From the NCBI GenBank assembly GCA_022599995.1, contig JAHZLG010000196.1:1-22218 (forward strand): 22,218 nt of DNA, written 5' to 3'. This DNA comes from Alphaproteobacteria bacterium (GTDB lineage: Bacteria > Pseudomonadota > Alphaproteobacteria > CBDBCS01 > JAHZLG01). Numbering within the stretch: the first letter of the stretch is position 1; every line of letters starts with the position of its first letter. Made by a program: the position numbers and the translations under genes. Below are positions 8,136-15,316 of the stretch, piece after piece. A model generated the notes under the pieces. The model had not been told where the DNA came from, did no database searches, and saw only the letters and a list, made by a program, of their open reading frames with translations.

Positions 8136-9713
8136 ATGTCTGATTGTGACCTCGTTGTGCCAAGTCTTGGCGAATCCGTGACCGAAGCCCAAGTGGCAAA
8201 ATGGCTGAAGAATGTCGGTGATGCCGTTGACGCTGATGAGGCGGTGCTCGAGCTGGAAACCGAGAAAGCCAACGTTGAAGTCTATGCGCCGGAGGCGGGT
8301 GTTCTCGCCACGCAAGCCGTGAAAGAGGGTGTCGATGTGTCCATCGGGGCCGTGCTCGGCACGATCGCCACGGGAGCAACCCCGAAAGCGGCAACCCCGC
8401 CCCCTGCCGCCCCCGAACCCGTTGCCCCCGCACAACCCGCACAACCCGCACAACCCGCAGTGCCGCCCGCGGCAACAGCGGCATCCCTTGTTGATGTTGT
8501 TGTGCCCGCCCTCGGCGAATCCGTGACCGAGGCACAGGTGGCGAATTGGATGAAACAAGCAGGTGATAGCGTGGATGCCGATGAGATTCTCGTCGAACTG
8601 GAAACCGAAAAGGTAAATGTCGAGATTCGATCCCCCGTTGCCGGGATGCTTGCCGAGACCCTTGTGAAGGCCGGCGATGATGTGGCAATAGGTGCCGTGG
8701 TGGCACGGGTGAACAAGCAAGCCGCGGGCACACCAGCCGCCGCCGCAATGCCCCAAGCCGCATCGGCAAGTGCTTCTGCCACGGCGGCCAAAGCAGGGCC
8801 TGCCGCGACGAAAACCGCCGCGGATGCTGGCATCGCCCTTGGGGGAGTCGCCCCGACTGGCCCGAAGGGGCACGTCACCAAGGGCGACGTACTTGGCGCC
8901 ATGGCAGGTCAGACAGCTGCCCCCTCGATGCCCTCGATGCCTGCAACGCCGACGATGCCCGCCGTGAGCATGCCGCCTGTCCCCACGGTGCCCGTCGCGG
9001 TCACCGCCGAACGGGGTGAAGAGGTCGTGCCCATGTCCCGTCTGCGGCAGGCAATTGCCACGCGGTTGAAGCAAGCCCAGAACACGGCGGCAATGCTCAC
9101 CACGTTCAACGAGGTGGACATGTCCGCCATGATGGCACTGCGCCAAGAATATCGTGATGCCTTCGAGAAACGCCATGGCACGAAACTCGGCTTTATGGGC
9201 ATGTTCGTGAAAGCCGCCGTGATGGCACTGCAAGAGTACGCCGCAGTAAACGCCGAAATCCGCGACAACAACATTGTGTTCAAGAATTACTACGACATCG
9301 GGGTTGCCGTGGGCAGCGACCGAGGACTGGTCGTTCCCGTGTTGCGCAATGCCGACACTATGCCGCTCCATGCGATCGAGGCCTCGATAGCCGCCCTCGG
9401 CGCGAAGGCACGTGCGGGGAAATTAACGCCCGCCGAGCTAACCGGCGGAACGTTCACGATCACCAATGGCGGGGTGTTTGGCTCCTTGCTGTCGACCCCG
9501 ATCGTGAATCCTCCGCAATCGGGGATTCTGGGCATGCACAAGATTCAAAAGCGCCCGGTGGTTGGAAAGAACGATGCCGTGGTGGTCGCGCCGATGATGT
9601 ATGTCGCCCACTCCTATGACCATCGAATCATCGATGGACGTGAGGCAGTCTTGTTCTTGGCACGGATCAAAGATTTGGTCGAAGACCCGACGCGCTTGGT
9701 TCTCGATGTCTAA
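8136..9713 (+). CDS. sucB: 2-oxoglutarate dehydrogenase E2 (dihydrolipoyl succinyltransferase) with two lipoyl domains
   Basis: Core subunit of the 2-oxoglutarate dehydrogenase complex, transferring the succinyl group from lipoate to CoA. Domains in order: lipoyl domain 1 (about 3-77, lipoyl-Lys44 in ETEKANVE); Ala/Pro linker with a 9-bp AQPAQPAQP repeat (98-108); lipoyl domain 2 (about 118-192, Lys159 in ETEKVNVE); Ala-rich linker; peripheral-subunit-binding domain (about 221-256, ending GPKGHVTKGDVLGAM); a Met/Pro linker with MPSMPSMPA repeats; and the acyltransferase domain from about 293 with the catalytic His496/Asp500 in HRIIDG. At 525 aa it is longer than the usual single-lipoyl bacterial SucB (about 400 aa). 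The subunit-binding domain lacks Arg at two positions where family members usually carry it (Thr in PAATK, His in KGHVTK). The context after sucA makes the substrate clear, although two lipoyl domains would also suit a pyruvate-type E2. Confidence 0.93.
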   Translation: MSDCDLVVPSLGESVTEAQVAKWLKNVGDAVDADEAVLELETEKANVEVYAPEAGVLATQAVKEGVDVSIGAVLGTIATGATPKAATPPPAAPEPVAPAQPAQPAQPAVPPAATAASLVDVVVPALGESVTEAQVANWMKQAGDSVDADEILVELETEKVNVEIRSPVAGMLAETLVKAGDDVAIGAVVARVNKQAAGTPAAAAMPQAASASASATAAKAGPAATKTAADAGIALGGVAPTGPKGHVTKGDVLGAMAGQTAAPSMPSMPATPTMPAVSMPPVPTVPVAVTAERGEEVVPMSRLRQAIATRLKQAQNTAAMLTTFNEVDMSAMMALRQEYRDAFEKRHGTKLGFMGMFVKAAVMALQEYAAVNAEIRDNNIVFKNYYDIGVAVGSDRGLVVPVLRNADTMPLHAIEASIAALGAKARAGKLTPAELTGGTFTITNGGVFGSLLSTPIVNPPQSGILGMHKIQKRPVVGKNDAVVVAPMMYVAHSYDHRIIDGREAVLFLARIKDLVEDPTRLVLDV

Positions 9714-9763
9714 TCGCCCTGCCGGGTGTGTGGGGGTCAGGTGATCGTGCTGTATAGGTAAGC

Positions 9764-9852
9764 AAGGTGCGGTGCACCTAAGGTGCCACGAACACGCACC
9801 TCAGGTGCACTCGCTTGCTTCAGGTGCCACGAACACGAGCATCAGGTGCCCT
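9764..9852. repeat. AGGTGCC-type repeat cluster downstream of sucB
   Basis: AGGTGCCACGAACACG occurs exactly at 9781-9796 and 9822-9837, a period of 41 bp. It is surrounded by further AGGTGC and CACCT elements, which form small dyads such as GGTGCACC near 9771-9778 and CACCTCAGGTG near 9798-9808. Confidence 0.75.
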
Positions 9853-10159
9853 CAAAGGGGTCTTGCTGGGAATCGTGGAACGGGTCGCGACGACTTCGAA
9901 ACGGCGAACACCTCCCCGATTTGGCTCGGCATCGTCTTGCCTCGTCTCGCGCACCGGTCAGCGCAACCCCGCCCAAGGACACCAAGGCGCGGAGAAACAA
10001 CGCCTGATCATTGGGCAACAAGGCATCTTGCTCGGCAGGCTTGTGGGCGGACGCCGAGCCCGCATCGAGGCCTGCGGTCTGCAACACCCGGCCGCGTGCG
10101 CGACGCAATACTCGACTAGGGCGCAATGCCGAGGGCAAAACAGAAAAGGGCGAGGGCAT
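9842..10159 (-). CDS. hypothetical protein (105 aa), weakly supported
   Basis: I do not recognise this product. Support comes from a very good ribosome binding site: GGGAGG (complement of 10165-10170) five bases before the ATG at 10157-10159. The protein is Arg-, Ala- and Ser-rich, with one moderately hydrophobic stretch (LFLRALVSLGGVALTGA) in the middle that could be a helix, and no named motif. It ends inside the CAGGTGCC repeat cluster and converges on sucB. A forward ORF overlaps it, so the reading frame is ambiguous. It may be a real small gene or a chance ORF. Confidence 0.25.
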   Translation of the reverse strand: MPSPFSVLPSALRPSRVLRRARGRVLQTAGLDAGSASAHKPAEQDALLPNDQALFLRALVSLGGVALTGARDEARRCRAKSGRCSPFRSRRDPFHDSQQDPFEGT

Positions 10160-10458
10160 GGCTGCCTCCCAAAGAGAAGAACAAATGATCGGTGGTTAAG
10201 TCGCCAGCACCCTCCTCAGGCCAAACCAACCGCCAACAAACCGCTATGGTTTGCTCAGCCAGCCGGGTGACGTGGACGGGCAATCACGGGCAATCATACG
10301 GGCAATAACGTGGCGATGTCACCCCCTCTCCACTCTCTCCCCAATTCTCCCCAATCCTCCTCGTGTCTGGTGTCATTTCTCCAGTTTGCACTGTCGCCAT
10401 GCCAATAGTGTCTGCTGTGTCTGCTCTCGTTGCCACCAATGCGCAACGGGTCGCCGCC

Positions 10459-10992
10459 ATGTGGAGAGTCGGCGTTGTTAGCCTCCTTCTGAGCTGCACG
10501 CAGCCGATCGGCCAAGCGGTTTATGATACCCCACTGACCACCCCGCAGGTTCCCACCTTGCACCGACTATGGCCGGAGAACCCCGAGAACACGGCAACCG
10601 CCAGTGCCTCGCTGCGGGAGAGACTTCACAACAATCCCACGCACTCGACGCAAACGTTGATCCCTAGCTCGCAAAATGCCAGCGTGTCCTTGCTCTTTCC
10701 GCGCGAGCAGAAGTGCTATGAGCCGGTCACCGTCCTGCGCGGCATGACCGCGCGTGCCTTCGCCGAAGTCTACGGAGAACCCGACGTCTCACGCTACGAA
10801 GGCGACAACATTCTGGTGCAGCAATTCAGCCATCCCGATTACGCCGTGGTCGCCTATCTGTTTCAGACTTTTAGCAACAAAGCAGCGGGTGAGCCCTCGG
10901 CTAAGGGGGAGTTTCGCGCCCGCCACGTCGAAGTGATCTACGCCGCAGGGGTCGAGCCGTCAGCTTGCTTTGCCCTGCCCGAAACCAAGTGA
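10459..10992 (+). CDS. putative lipoprotein with BamE/SmpA-like C-terminal domain
   Basis: The frame is open from a GTG at 10363. I prefer the ATG at 10459 (177 aa), because the protein then begins MWRVGVVSLLLSC, a short lipoprotein-like signal with Cys13 as the lipidated residue after LLS. The C-terminal half has the order LRGMTARAFAEVYGEPDVSR, EGDNILVQQF, AVVAYLFQTF, RHVEVIYAAG and a final Cys. This resembles small alphaproteobacterial envelope proteins with a BamE/SmpA-type fold ('l-Gmt---v---lGePd--r-eg----qy'). The middle is a Thr/Asn/Ser-rich linker. Its partner and role are unknown. atp12 starts 87 bp downstream on the same strand, across a C/T-rich spacer. Confidence 0.5.
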   Translation: MWRVGVVSLLLSCTQPIGQAVYDTPLTTPQVPTLHRLWPENPENTATASASLRERLHNNPTHSTQTLIPSSQNASVSLLFPREQKCYEPVTVLRGMTARAFAEVYGEPDVSRYEGDNILVQQFSHPDYAVVAYLFQTFSNKAAGEPSAKGEFRARHVEVIYAAGVEPSACFALPETK

Positions 10993-11079
10993 TCGCAGAT
11001 ATTTCTTTCTCCGACTGCTGCTGGTCTTTGCGCTCTTCCCGTCTTCCCCTTCCTTCCTTGTTCTTCCTGCTGCTTCGCC

Positions 11080-11979
11080 ATGCCTCTGCCTATTTTCTCC
11101 GTCCAGCGGTCGGAAACAGCATATATCCTTGCCGTGGATGCTGCCCCCGCAACCACGGTGGGGGGGAATCGCATCGAGCTTCCCTACAAAGCCCTCGCTG
11201 AGGCTATTGCCGACGAAGCCAACAGGACGGTGACCGCCAAGACGGTGACCGCCAAGACGGTGACCGCCAAGACGGTGACCGCCAACGAGACGGTGACCGC
11301 CAAGACGGTGACCGCCAAGACGGCGACCGAAAGAGGAAAAGGCAAGGCCACCAAAGCCGCCATCATGCAAGCGGTCCGGACGCAACCCATGTGGTGCTTG
11401 ATGCAAACGACCCTCGATCAATCACCCCCCACCGAAGAGCTGATTGCCCGCTGGATCAATGGCGATACGATTGTCCACCTCTCCCCCCAACCCCTGCTGA
11501 AGGCGCAACAACAGGCAACGTGGTGTCCGATTTTGCACGCCCTAAGCACGCAATGGGGACTCGGCACCCATGCACCGACCGGGGCATTTGCCGTCAATGA
11601 AAGCCTGCTGCCGATTGATCAGTCGCCTGCCGTGATAACGACCTTCCTGCATCATCTTGCCGCCATGCCCCCGTTGATAGCGACCGCATGTCTTGCTCTT
11701 GGCAATACCCTGCGATCACTGGCACTGGCTGCCTATGCGACCAATTGCTGGACGCCCCAATGGCACGATCGCCCCGACCTTGCTACCGATCTTGCCCCCA
11801 ATGGGGCAATCGATGCCACTGGAACCCCCTCTGCCGAAGACCTCGTGGCGTGGACGCAACTGGAGCACCTCCATCAAGCGGGGCTGTTTGGCCACACCGA
11901 CGACCTCATCGAGGAAACGGAGACCATGCAACAGGATGCGCGCCTGATCAGACAGTATCTTAACCTGTGCGGGCACTAG
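11080..11979 (+). CDS. ATP12-family F1-ATPase assembly chaperone with an inserted repeat
   Basis: ATP12 proteins hold the F1 alpha subunit until it assembles with beta; the family occurs in alphaproteobacteria and mitochondria. Supporting segments in order: LAVDAAPATTVGGNRIELPY then KALAEAIADEANR (family: LDGR--TP----LPT--LA-AIA-EW); QPMWCLMQTTLDQ (family: MP-T-L---A-D); ARWINGDTIVHL, QPLLKAQQQATWCPIL (family: L---Q---WDP-L); and LRSLALAAY; then LVAWTQLEHLHQAGLFGHTDDLIEE at the C-terminus. Residues 50-85 are a (TVTAK)n array not found in the family, placed exactly where the EW helix meets the MP motif. The usual N-terminal KRFYK-type start is missing, so the start is uncertain, and there is no clear ribosome binding site before the ATG. 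At 299 aa it is slightly long. Family call is by motif order only. Confidence 0.7.
   Translation: MPLPIFSVQRSETAYILAVDAAPATTVGGNRIELPYKALAEAIADEANRTVTAKTVTAKTVTAKTVTANETVTAKTVTAKTATERGKGKATKAAIMQAVRTQPMWCLMQTTLDQSPPTEELIARWINGDTIVHLSPQPLLKAQQQATWCPILHALSTQWGLGTHAPTGAFAVNESLLPIDQSPAVITTFLHHLAAMPPLIATACLALGNTLRSLALAAYATNCWTPQWHDRPDLATDLAPNGAIDATGTPSAEDLVAWTQLEHLHQAGLFGHTDDLIEETETMQQDARLIRQYLNLCGH
11227..11334 (+). repeat. 15-bp in-frame array inside atp12
   Basis: Seven units, consensus ACGGTGACCGCCAAG, encode TVTAK x3, TVTANE, TVTAK x2 and a degenerate TATER. One unit is 18 bp, still a multiple of three. Six copies contain CGGTGACCG, the complement of the core of the arrays at 18044-18132 and 18541-18906. 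Confidence 0.97.
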
Positions 11980-12000
11980 TGCCACACTAGTGTGCTGCCC
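11971..12000 (+). terminator. dyad cluster at the atp12 stop codon, possible terminator
   Basis: Two perfect palindromes, GCACTAGTGC (11973-11982) and CACACTAGTGTG (11983-11994), follow one another, and the outer GGGCA and TGCCC also pair. The TAG stop of atp12 lies in the first palindrome. There is no T-tract, so intrinsic termination is uncertain. Confidence 0.3.
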
Positions 12001-12128
12001 ATTGGCAAAACCATGGCCGCACCCTGCGCCGCCCTGTGCCTAGGGGTAATTTGCACGACACCTCCTGCCGCTGAATGCCTTTGCTGCCGCTTAGTGCCTT
12101 CGCTCTTTCACTCTGAAGATTCCACCTT

Positions 12129-13343
12129 ATGACCATTACTCCCTTCCATGGGCTAAAATCCCTGTCCGATGCCAAGAAGCTGCAAGCAGAGGGCAACGTG
12201 ATTTGGCAGTTCTCGGCGGGCGAACCCGAGGGCAGTCCTTTGCCCGCGGTGAAGCATGCCCTGCACCACGCCATCGATAACCGCGCACTCGGCTACACCC
12301 AGGCCGAGGGCATGCCCGAATTGCGGGCGAAGATCGCCACCCACTATGGCAACACGATTGGGGTGACCCCGAAGCTCGAAAACATCCATATCACGACGGG
12401 GGTGTCCTCGGGGTTGTTGATCGTGCTGCACGCCATCGCCGAGCGTACCCTCCCCCGCCAGGCGCGGGTCGGGGTGATTGTGCCGTACTATCCGCCGTAT
12501 TTGCAGCTGGTGGAGGGGCTAGGGATGCACGCCACACTGATCACGCCCCAAGACCCGATGCGGCTCACTGTGCAGGATATTGCCCATGCGCACGGCAATG
12601 CGCACGACAATGCGCACGGCAATGCGCACGACAATGCGCACGCCCAAGCCCCGCTCGATGCGGTGATCCTGAATTCGCCGAGCAATCCGACAGGGCAGAT
12701 CATGCCGCGTGCCGATCTCAACGTCATCGTCGATTGTTGTCGCGAGGCGGGCATTATGGTGCTCTCCGATGAAATCTATCACGGGGTGACCTTCACTGCC
12801 GAGCGGGCAACCTCCATGCTCGAATTGGACGATCAGGCCGTCGTGTTCAACGGCTTCTCGAAGTACTTTTGTATGACCGGGTTGCGGCTTGGGTGGATGG
12901 TGTTGCCCGATGCCCTTGTGCCCCAGTGTTTGGCGCGTGCCCAGCAGTTCTTTGTTGCCCCGTCGGCTTTGGCACAGTGGGGGGCGATGGCGGCATTTCA
13001 CGACTACGAGTCGCTTGACCAGCGCGTCGCACAATACGAGAAGGCACGCAACCGCTTGGTCGAGGGGTTGGCGAGTTTCGGACTCACCCCGTTCGCGTCA
13101 CCTGATGGCGCATTCTATCTTTATGTTGACGTGCGTCCCCTCGGCATGGACTCGATGGTGTTGGCCCATCGGTGGCTTCACGAGGCGGGGGTTTGCGTGG
13201 TGGTGGGCCACGACTTTGATCGGACGAATGGTGCGCACTTTGTCCGCTTCTCTTATGCCTGCGGGCTGGCGGTGGTTGAGGGGGGACTGACCGCCCTTGC
13301 GACGTGGTTCGCACAAAGGGCCAAATCGGGCGCGGCTGCCTAG
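12129..13343 (+). CDS. class I/II PLP-dependent aminotransferase with an in-frame repeat
   Basis: Fold-type I aminotransferase of the aspartate/aromatic type. The PLP-binding features are complete: GVSSG phosphate-contact segment (91-95), NPTG (Asn186), DEIYH (Asp214, Tyr217), Schiff-base Lys245 in NGFSKYFCMTG, and the substrate-carboxylate Arg in FVRFSYA near the C-terminus. Residues 153-172 are an Ala/His/Asn/Gly/Asp repeat at a variable surface position just before the LDAVILNSPSNPTG strand. Length (404 aa) is normal once the repeat is discounted. The start at 12129 has only a weak GAAG upstream, but homology begins within 25 residues. A second, clearer aspartate aminotransferase lies at 20602-21813, so this one may use a different amino acid; the sequence does not say which. 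It converges on fliI across a 24-bp array. Confidence 0.85.
   Translation: MTITPFHGLKSLSDAKKLQAEGNVIWQFSAGEPEGSPLPAVKHALHHAIDNRALGYTQAEGMPELRAKIATHYGNTIGVTPKLENIHITTGVSSGLLIVLHAIAERTLPRQARVGVIVPYYPPYLQLVEGLGMHATLITPQDPMRLTVQDIAHAHGNAHDNAHGNAHDNAHAQAPLDAVILNSPSNPTGQIMPRADLNVIVDCCREAGIMVLSDEIYHGVTFTAERATSMLELDDQAVVFNGFSKYFCMTGLRLGWMVLPDALVPQCLARAQQFFVAPSALAQWGAMAAFHDYESLDQRVAQYEKARNRLVEGLASFGLTPFASPDGAFYLYVDVRPLGMDSMVLAHRWLHEAGVCVVVGHDFDRTNGAHFVRFSYACGLAVVEGGLTALATWFAQRAKSGAAA
12585..12644 (+). repeat. 12-bp in-frame array inside the aminotransferase
   Basis: Five 12-bp units (AATGCGCACGRC) lie at 12585-12644 and encode (N)AHGNAHDNAHGNAHDNAHA. GGC and GAC units alternate, which suggests that the array grew by duplication of a 24-bp pair. 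Confidence 0.95.
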
Positions 13344-13421
13344 CCCGGTTGCGGTGCCATTTCCTAGCCCGGTTGCGGTGCCATTTCTTAACCCGGTTGC
13401 GGTGCGACTTCCTAGCCCGCT
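13341..13421. repeat. 24-bp array bridging two convergent genes
   Basis: Units at 13341-13364, 13365-13388 and 13389-13412, plus a partial unit from 13413, follow TAGCCCGGTTGCGGTGCCAT then TTCC. Unit 1 opens with the TAG stop of the aminotransferase. The CTAG at the start of unit 4 (13412-13415) supplies the TAG stop of fliI on the other strand. Confidence 0.93.
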
Positions 13422-14842
13422 GGTTTTTTCACAGCCGGGGTGAGCAGAGCCGCAAGTTGGGCAAGGGTCTCCGCTTCGGGGGTGCAATCGTCTTTGCGCT
13501 GTTGCAAAAAGCCATCCAGGACATCGTGATAGGCGATGGCCTCATCCACGGAAGGGTTCATCCCCTTCGAATACGCACCGATTCGAATCAGGTCTTCCAT
13601 GTCGGCATAGTCTGAGAGCAGGCGGCGGGCGCGATCAATGACGCTCACCGTCTCGGGGGCATGGCAATCGGGGTACGATCGTGACAGTGACTTCAGCACA
13701 TCGATGGCGGGGTAGTACCCGCGGTTTGCCAGGGCCCGCGAGAGGATCACGTGCCCATCAAGGTGCCCGCGCAGGCAGTCGGTGATCGGCTCGTTCGTGT
13801 CATCGCCTTCGACGAGCACCGTGAAGTAAGCCGTAATATCCCCGCCAGCCTTGGGGGCATGGTCGGCATCGTCCTTGTTATCGGTACCTGCAGCGAGGGA
13901 TTCATCCAATGAATCGGTGTCCCCGTGGGTGTCGGCACCGGGGCCTGCTCGCTCCACTAATTTGGGCAGCTCGCTAAACACACTGGGAGGATAGCCACGG
14001 GTCGCAGGCAACTCGCCCGTAGCCAATCCGATTTCGCGCTGCGCCATGGCGACCCGAGTCATCGAATCGAAAAGACAGAGCACATGGTCACCCCGATCGC
14101 GAAAGTACTCGGCAATGGTCATCACCGTGCGCGCGGCAAGGCGACGGGTCAGGGCGGGTTGCTCGGCGGTTGCGACCACCAAGACCGCGCGCTTTAGTCC
14201 CTCGTCGCGCAGGGTGTTCTCGATGAAGTCGCGCACCTCCCGTCCGCGCTCGCCGATAAGACCAATAACAATGGTGTCGGCTTCGGCGTGGCGGGTGATC
14301 ATCGACAGCAGCATCGATTTGCCAATCCCCGACCCGGCGAAAACGCCAAGCCGTTGCCCGCGACAGCACGGCACGAAAGAATCGAGGGCACGAACCCCGG
14401 TCGGCATGCGCCCCCCCCAAAGGCGGCGTTTGTGCGAAGGTGGAGGCGACGCCGTCAGGGCATAGCCGCGCGTCCCGGTGTGCAGCGGTGCTCCGTCATC
14501 GATTGGGTTGCCGAAAGCATCGATCACCCGTCCTCGCCAGCTGACATCGGGATGGAGCATCGACACTCCGGGAAACAAGGTGACCGGGGCGTCGCGGGCA
14601 ACCCCCTCGATGCTGCCATAGGGCAACAGGATGGCGTGGTCGTCATCGAAGCCGGCGACTTCGGCAATGATCTCGTCGCCGCGGCGGTTGGTAACCATGC
14701 ACCGATCGCCGTAAGCAAGGAAATTGCGCAACCCACGCACGCGGAGCACCACGCCGTCAACCGCGGCAATTCTGCCCTGCACACGCACCGCGGGCAGGCG
14801 TGCCAGCTTCTGGGCCAGCATATCATAGAGAATCTCGGTCAT
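13412..14842 (-). CDS. fliI: FliI-type flagellar export ATPase
   Basis: Rotary-type hexameric ATPase that energises flagellar type III protein export; it is related to F1-beta and to YscN of injectisomes. An N-terminal beta-barrel region (about 18-92) is followed by WRGRVIDAFGNPID, a Walker A loop GSGIGKS (170-176), IGERGREVRDF, Walker B LCLFDS (255-260) with the following MTRVAMAQREIGLATGE, and ITAYFTVLVEGDDTNEPITD and LDGHVILSRALANRGYYPAIDVLKSLSR, which fit FliI best. Residues about 303-332 are an acidic Asp/Thr/Gly-rich insertion between ERAGPG and GGDITAYF that the family lacks. No strong ribosome binding site precedes the ATG at 14842. fliJ and other flagellar genes are not adjacent, so a flagellar role rests on homology alone; an injectisome ATPase is the alternative. 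Confidence 0.87.
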   Translation of the reverse strand: MTEILYDMLAQKLARLPAVRVQGRIAAVDGVVLRVRGLRNFLAYGDRCMVTNRRGDEIIAEVAGFDDDHAILLPYGSIEGVARDAPVTLFPGVSMLHPDVSWRGRVIDAFGNPIDDGAPLHTGTRGYALTASPPPSHKRRLWGGRMPTGVRALDSFVPCCRGQRLGVFAGSGIGKSMLLSMITRHAEADTIVIGLIGERGREVRDFIENTLRDEGLKRAVLVVATAEQPALTRRLAARTVMTIAEYFRDRGDHVLCLFDSMTRVAMAQREIGLATGELPATRGYPPSVFSELPKLVERAGPGADTHGDTDSLDESLAAGTDNKDDADHAPKAGGDITAYFTVLVEGDDTNEPITDCLRGHLDGHVILSRALANRGYYPAIDVLKSLSRSYPDCHAPETVSVIDRARRLLSDYADMEDLIRIGAYSKGMNPSVDEAIAYHDVLDGFLQQRKDDCTPEAETLAQLAALLTPAVKKPAG

Positions 14843-15316
14843 TATCGTGCGATCATGGCAACAAGGGCAACAAGGGCAAAAGGAGGACGGGCATCACCCC
14901 CATAGTGCCATCTCGTGTTTCATTGTGCCACCTAAGTTTCTCAATGCCAGCTCCCCCGGTGCTCTCTTCCACAGCGAGGGCTGTTAGCCGCGATTGTGTC
15001 AATCCAACGCCACTAGTATAGTTTTCTTGCTCTTCCACGTCATGGACAGACCGACACGCAAGGTCGATGCTAATACCCCACCCCTCCCCACACCACCGCC
15101 CCCACTCCCTACCATTCCTTAGCACACCACGACCACTCCGCCCCCGCCCCTCCATCCGCGCGGAAGCCTGTGCATCGTGTCGGTGCCTGCAACGCATACC
15201 CCCTCAGGCGTCTCGCAACCCCGCACAGGGGCTTAGCAACCCCGCACAGGGGCTTAGCAACCTGATATGCCGACTCTCATCCTCTCCCTGTCCCCGTTCC
15301 CACTAGGAAGCGAAGA
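14843..15316. other. divergent spacer between fliI and acs
   Basis: This 474-bp gap separates two divergent starts. It holds a short GGCAACAA(G) duplication near 14855-14880, a C-rich stretch of CCCC/CCA runs at about 15070-15160, the 21-bp repeat at 15215-15262 and the acs ribosome binding site AGGAAG (15305-15310). I find no ORF worth calling, no RNA gene and no convincing promoter. Confidence 0.6.
15215..15262. repeat. 21-bp repeat with CCCC-GCACA-GGGG dyad upstream of acs
   Basis: Units GCAACCCCGCACAGGGGCTT plus A occur at 15215-15235 and 15236-15256, with a third begun at 15257-15262. Each full unit contains CCCC-GCACA-GGGG, a 4-bp-arm inverted repeat, so the 5' leader of acs could form two successive small hairpins. 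It lies 55-100 bases before the acs start. Confidence 0.85.

Larger units (their letters stand above)
9714..10458. other. 745-bp spacer with short repeats and no recognised gene
   Basis: Between sucB and the lipoprotein gene I find only poorly supported ORFs. The left part carries the CAGGTGCC repeat cluster, and the middle is covered by a doubtful minus-strand ORF (9842-10159). The right part has a short GGGCAATCA-type direct repeat near 10279-10310 and a C/T-rich run near 10321-10360. No tRNA or clear terminator is visible. Confidence 0.6.

Noticed and set aside
8121..9371. Long minus-strand ORF (416 codons) opposite sucB
   Set aside because: It is a shadow of sucB: composition is extreme Gly/His/Arg, it has no ribosome binding site, and sucB itself is complete with all its catalytic residues.
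9815..10270. Forward 151-codon ORF in the spacer after sucB
   Set aside because: Begins in the CAGGTGCC repeat, has Arg/Gln/Pro-rich random-looking composition, no ribosome binding site and no recognisable motif.
10363..10458. GTG at 10363 as the start of the lipoprotein gene
   Set aside because: The extra 32 residues place the lipobox Cys at position 45 behind a weakly hydrophobic stretch; starting at 10459 gives a compact lipoprotein signal.
14853..15197. Minus-strand 114-codon ORF upstream of fliI
   Set aside because: It lies in the divergent fliI/acs spacer, has skewed Arg/Gly composition and runs of Leu/Pro from a C/T-rich stretch, and no supporting ribosome binding site.
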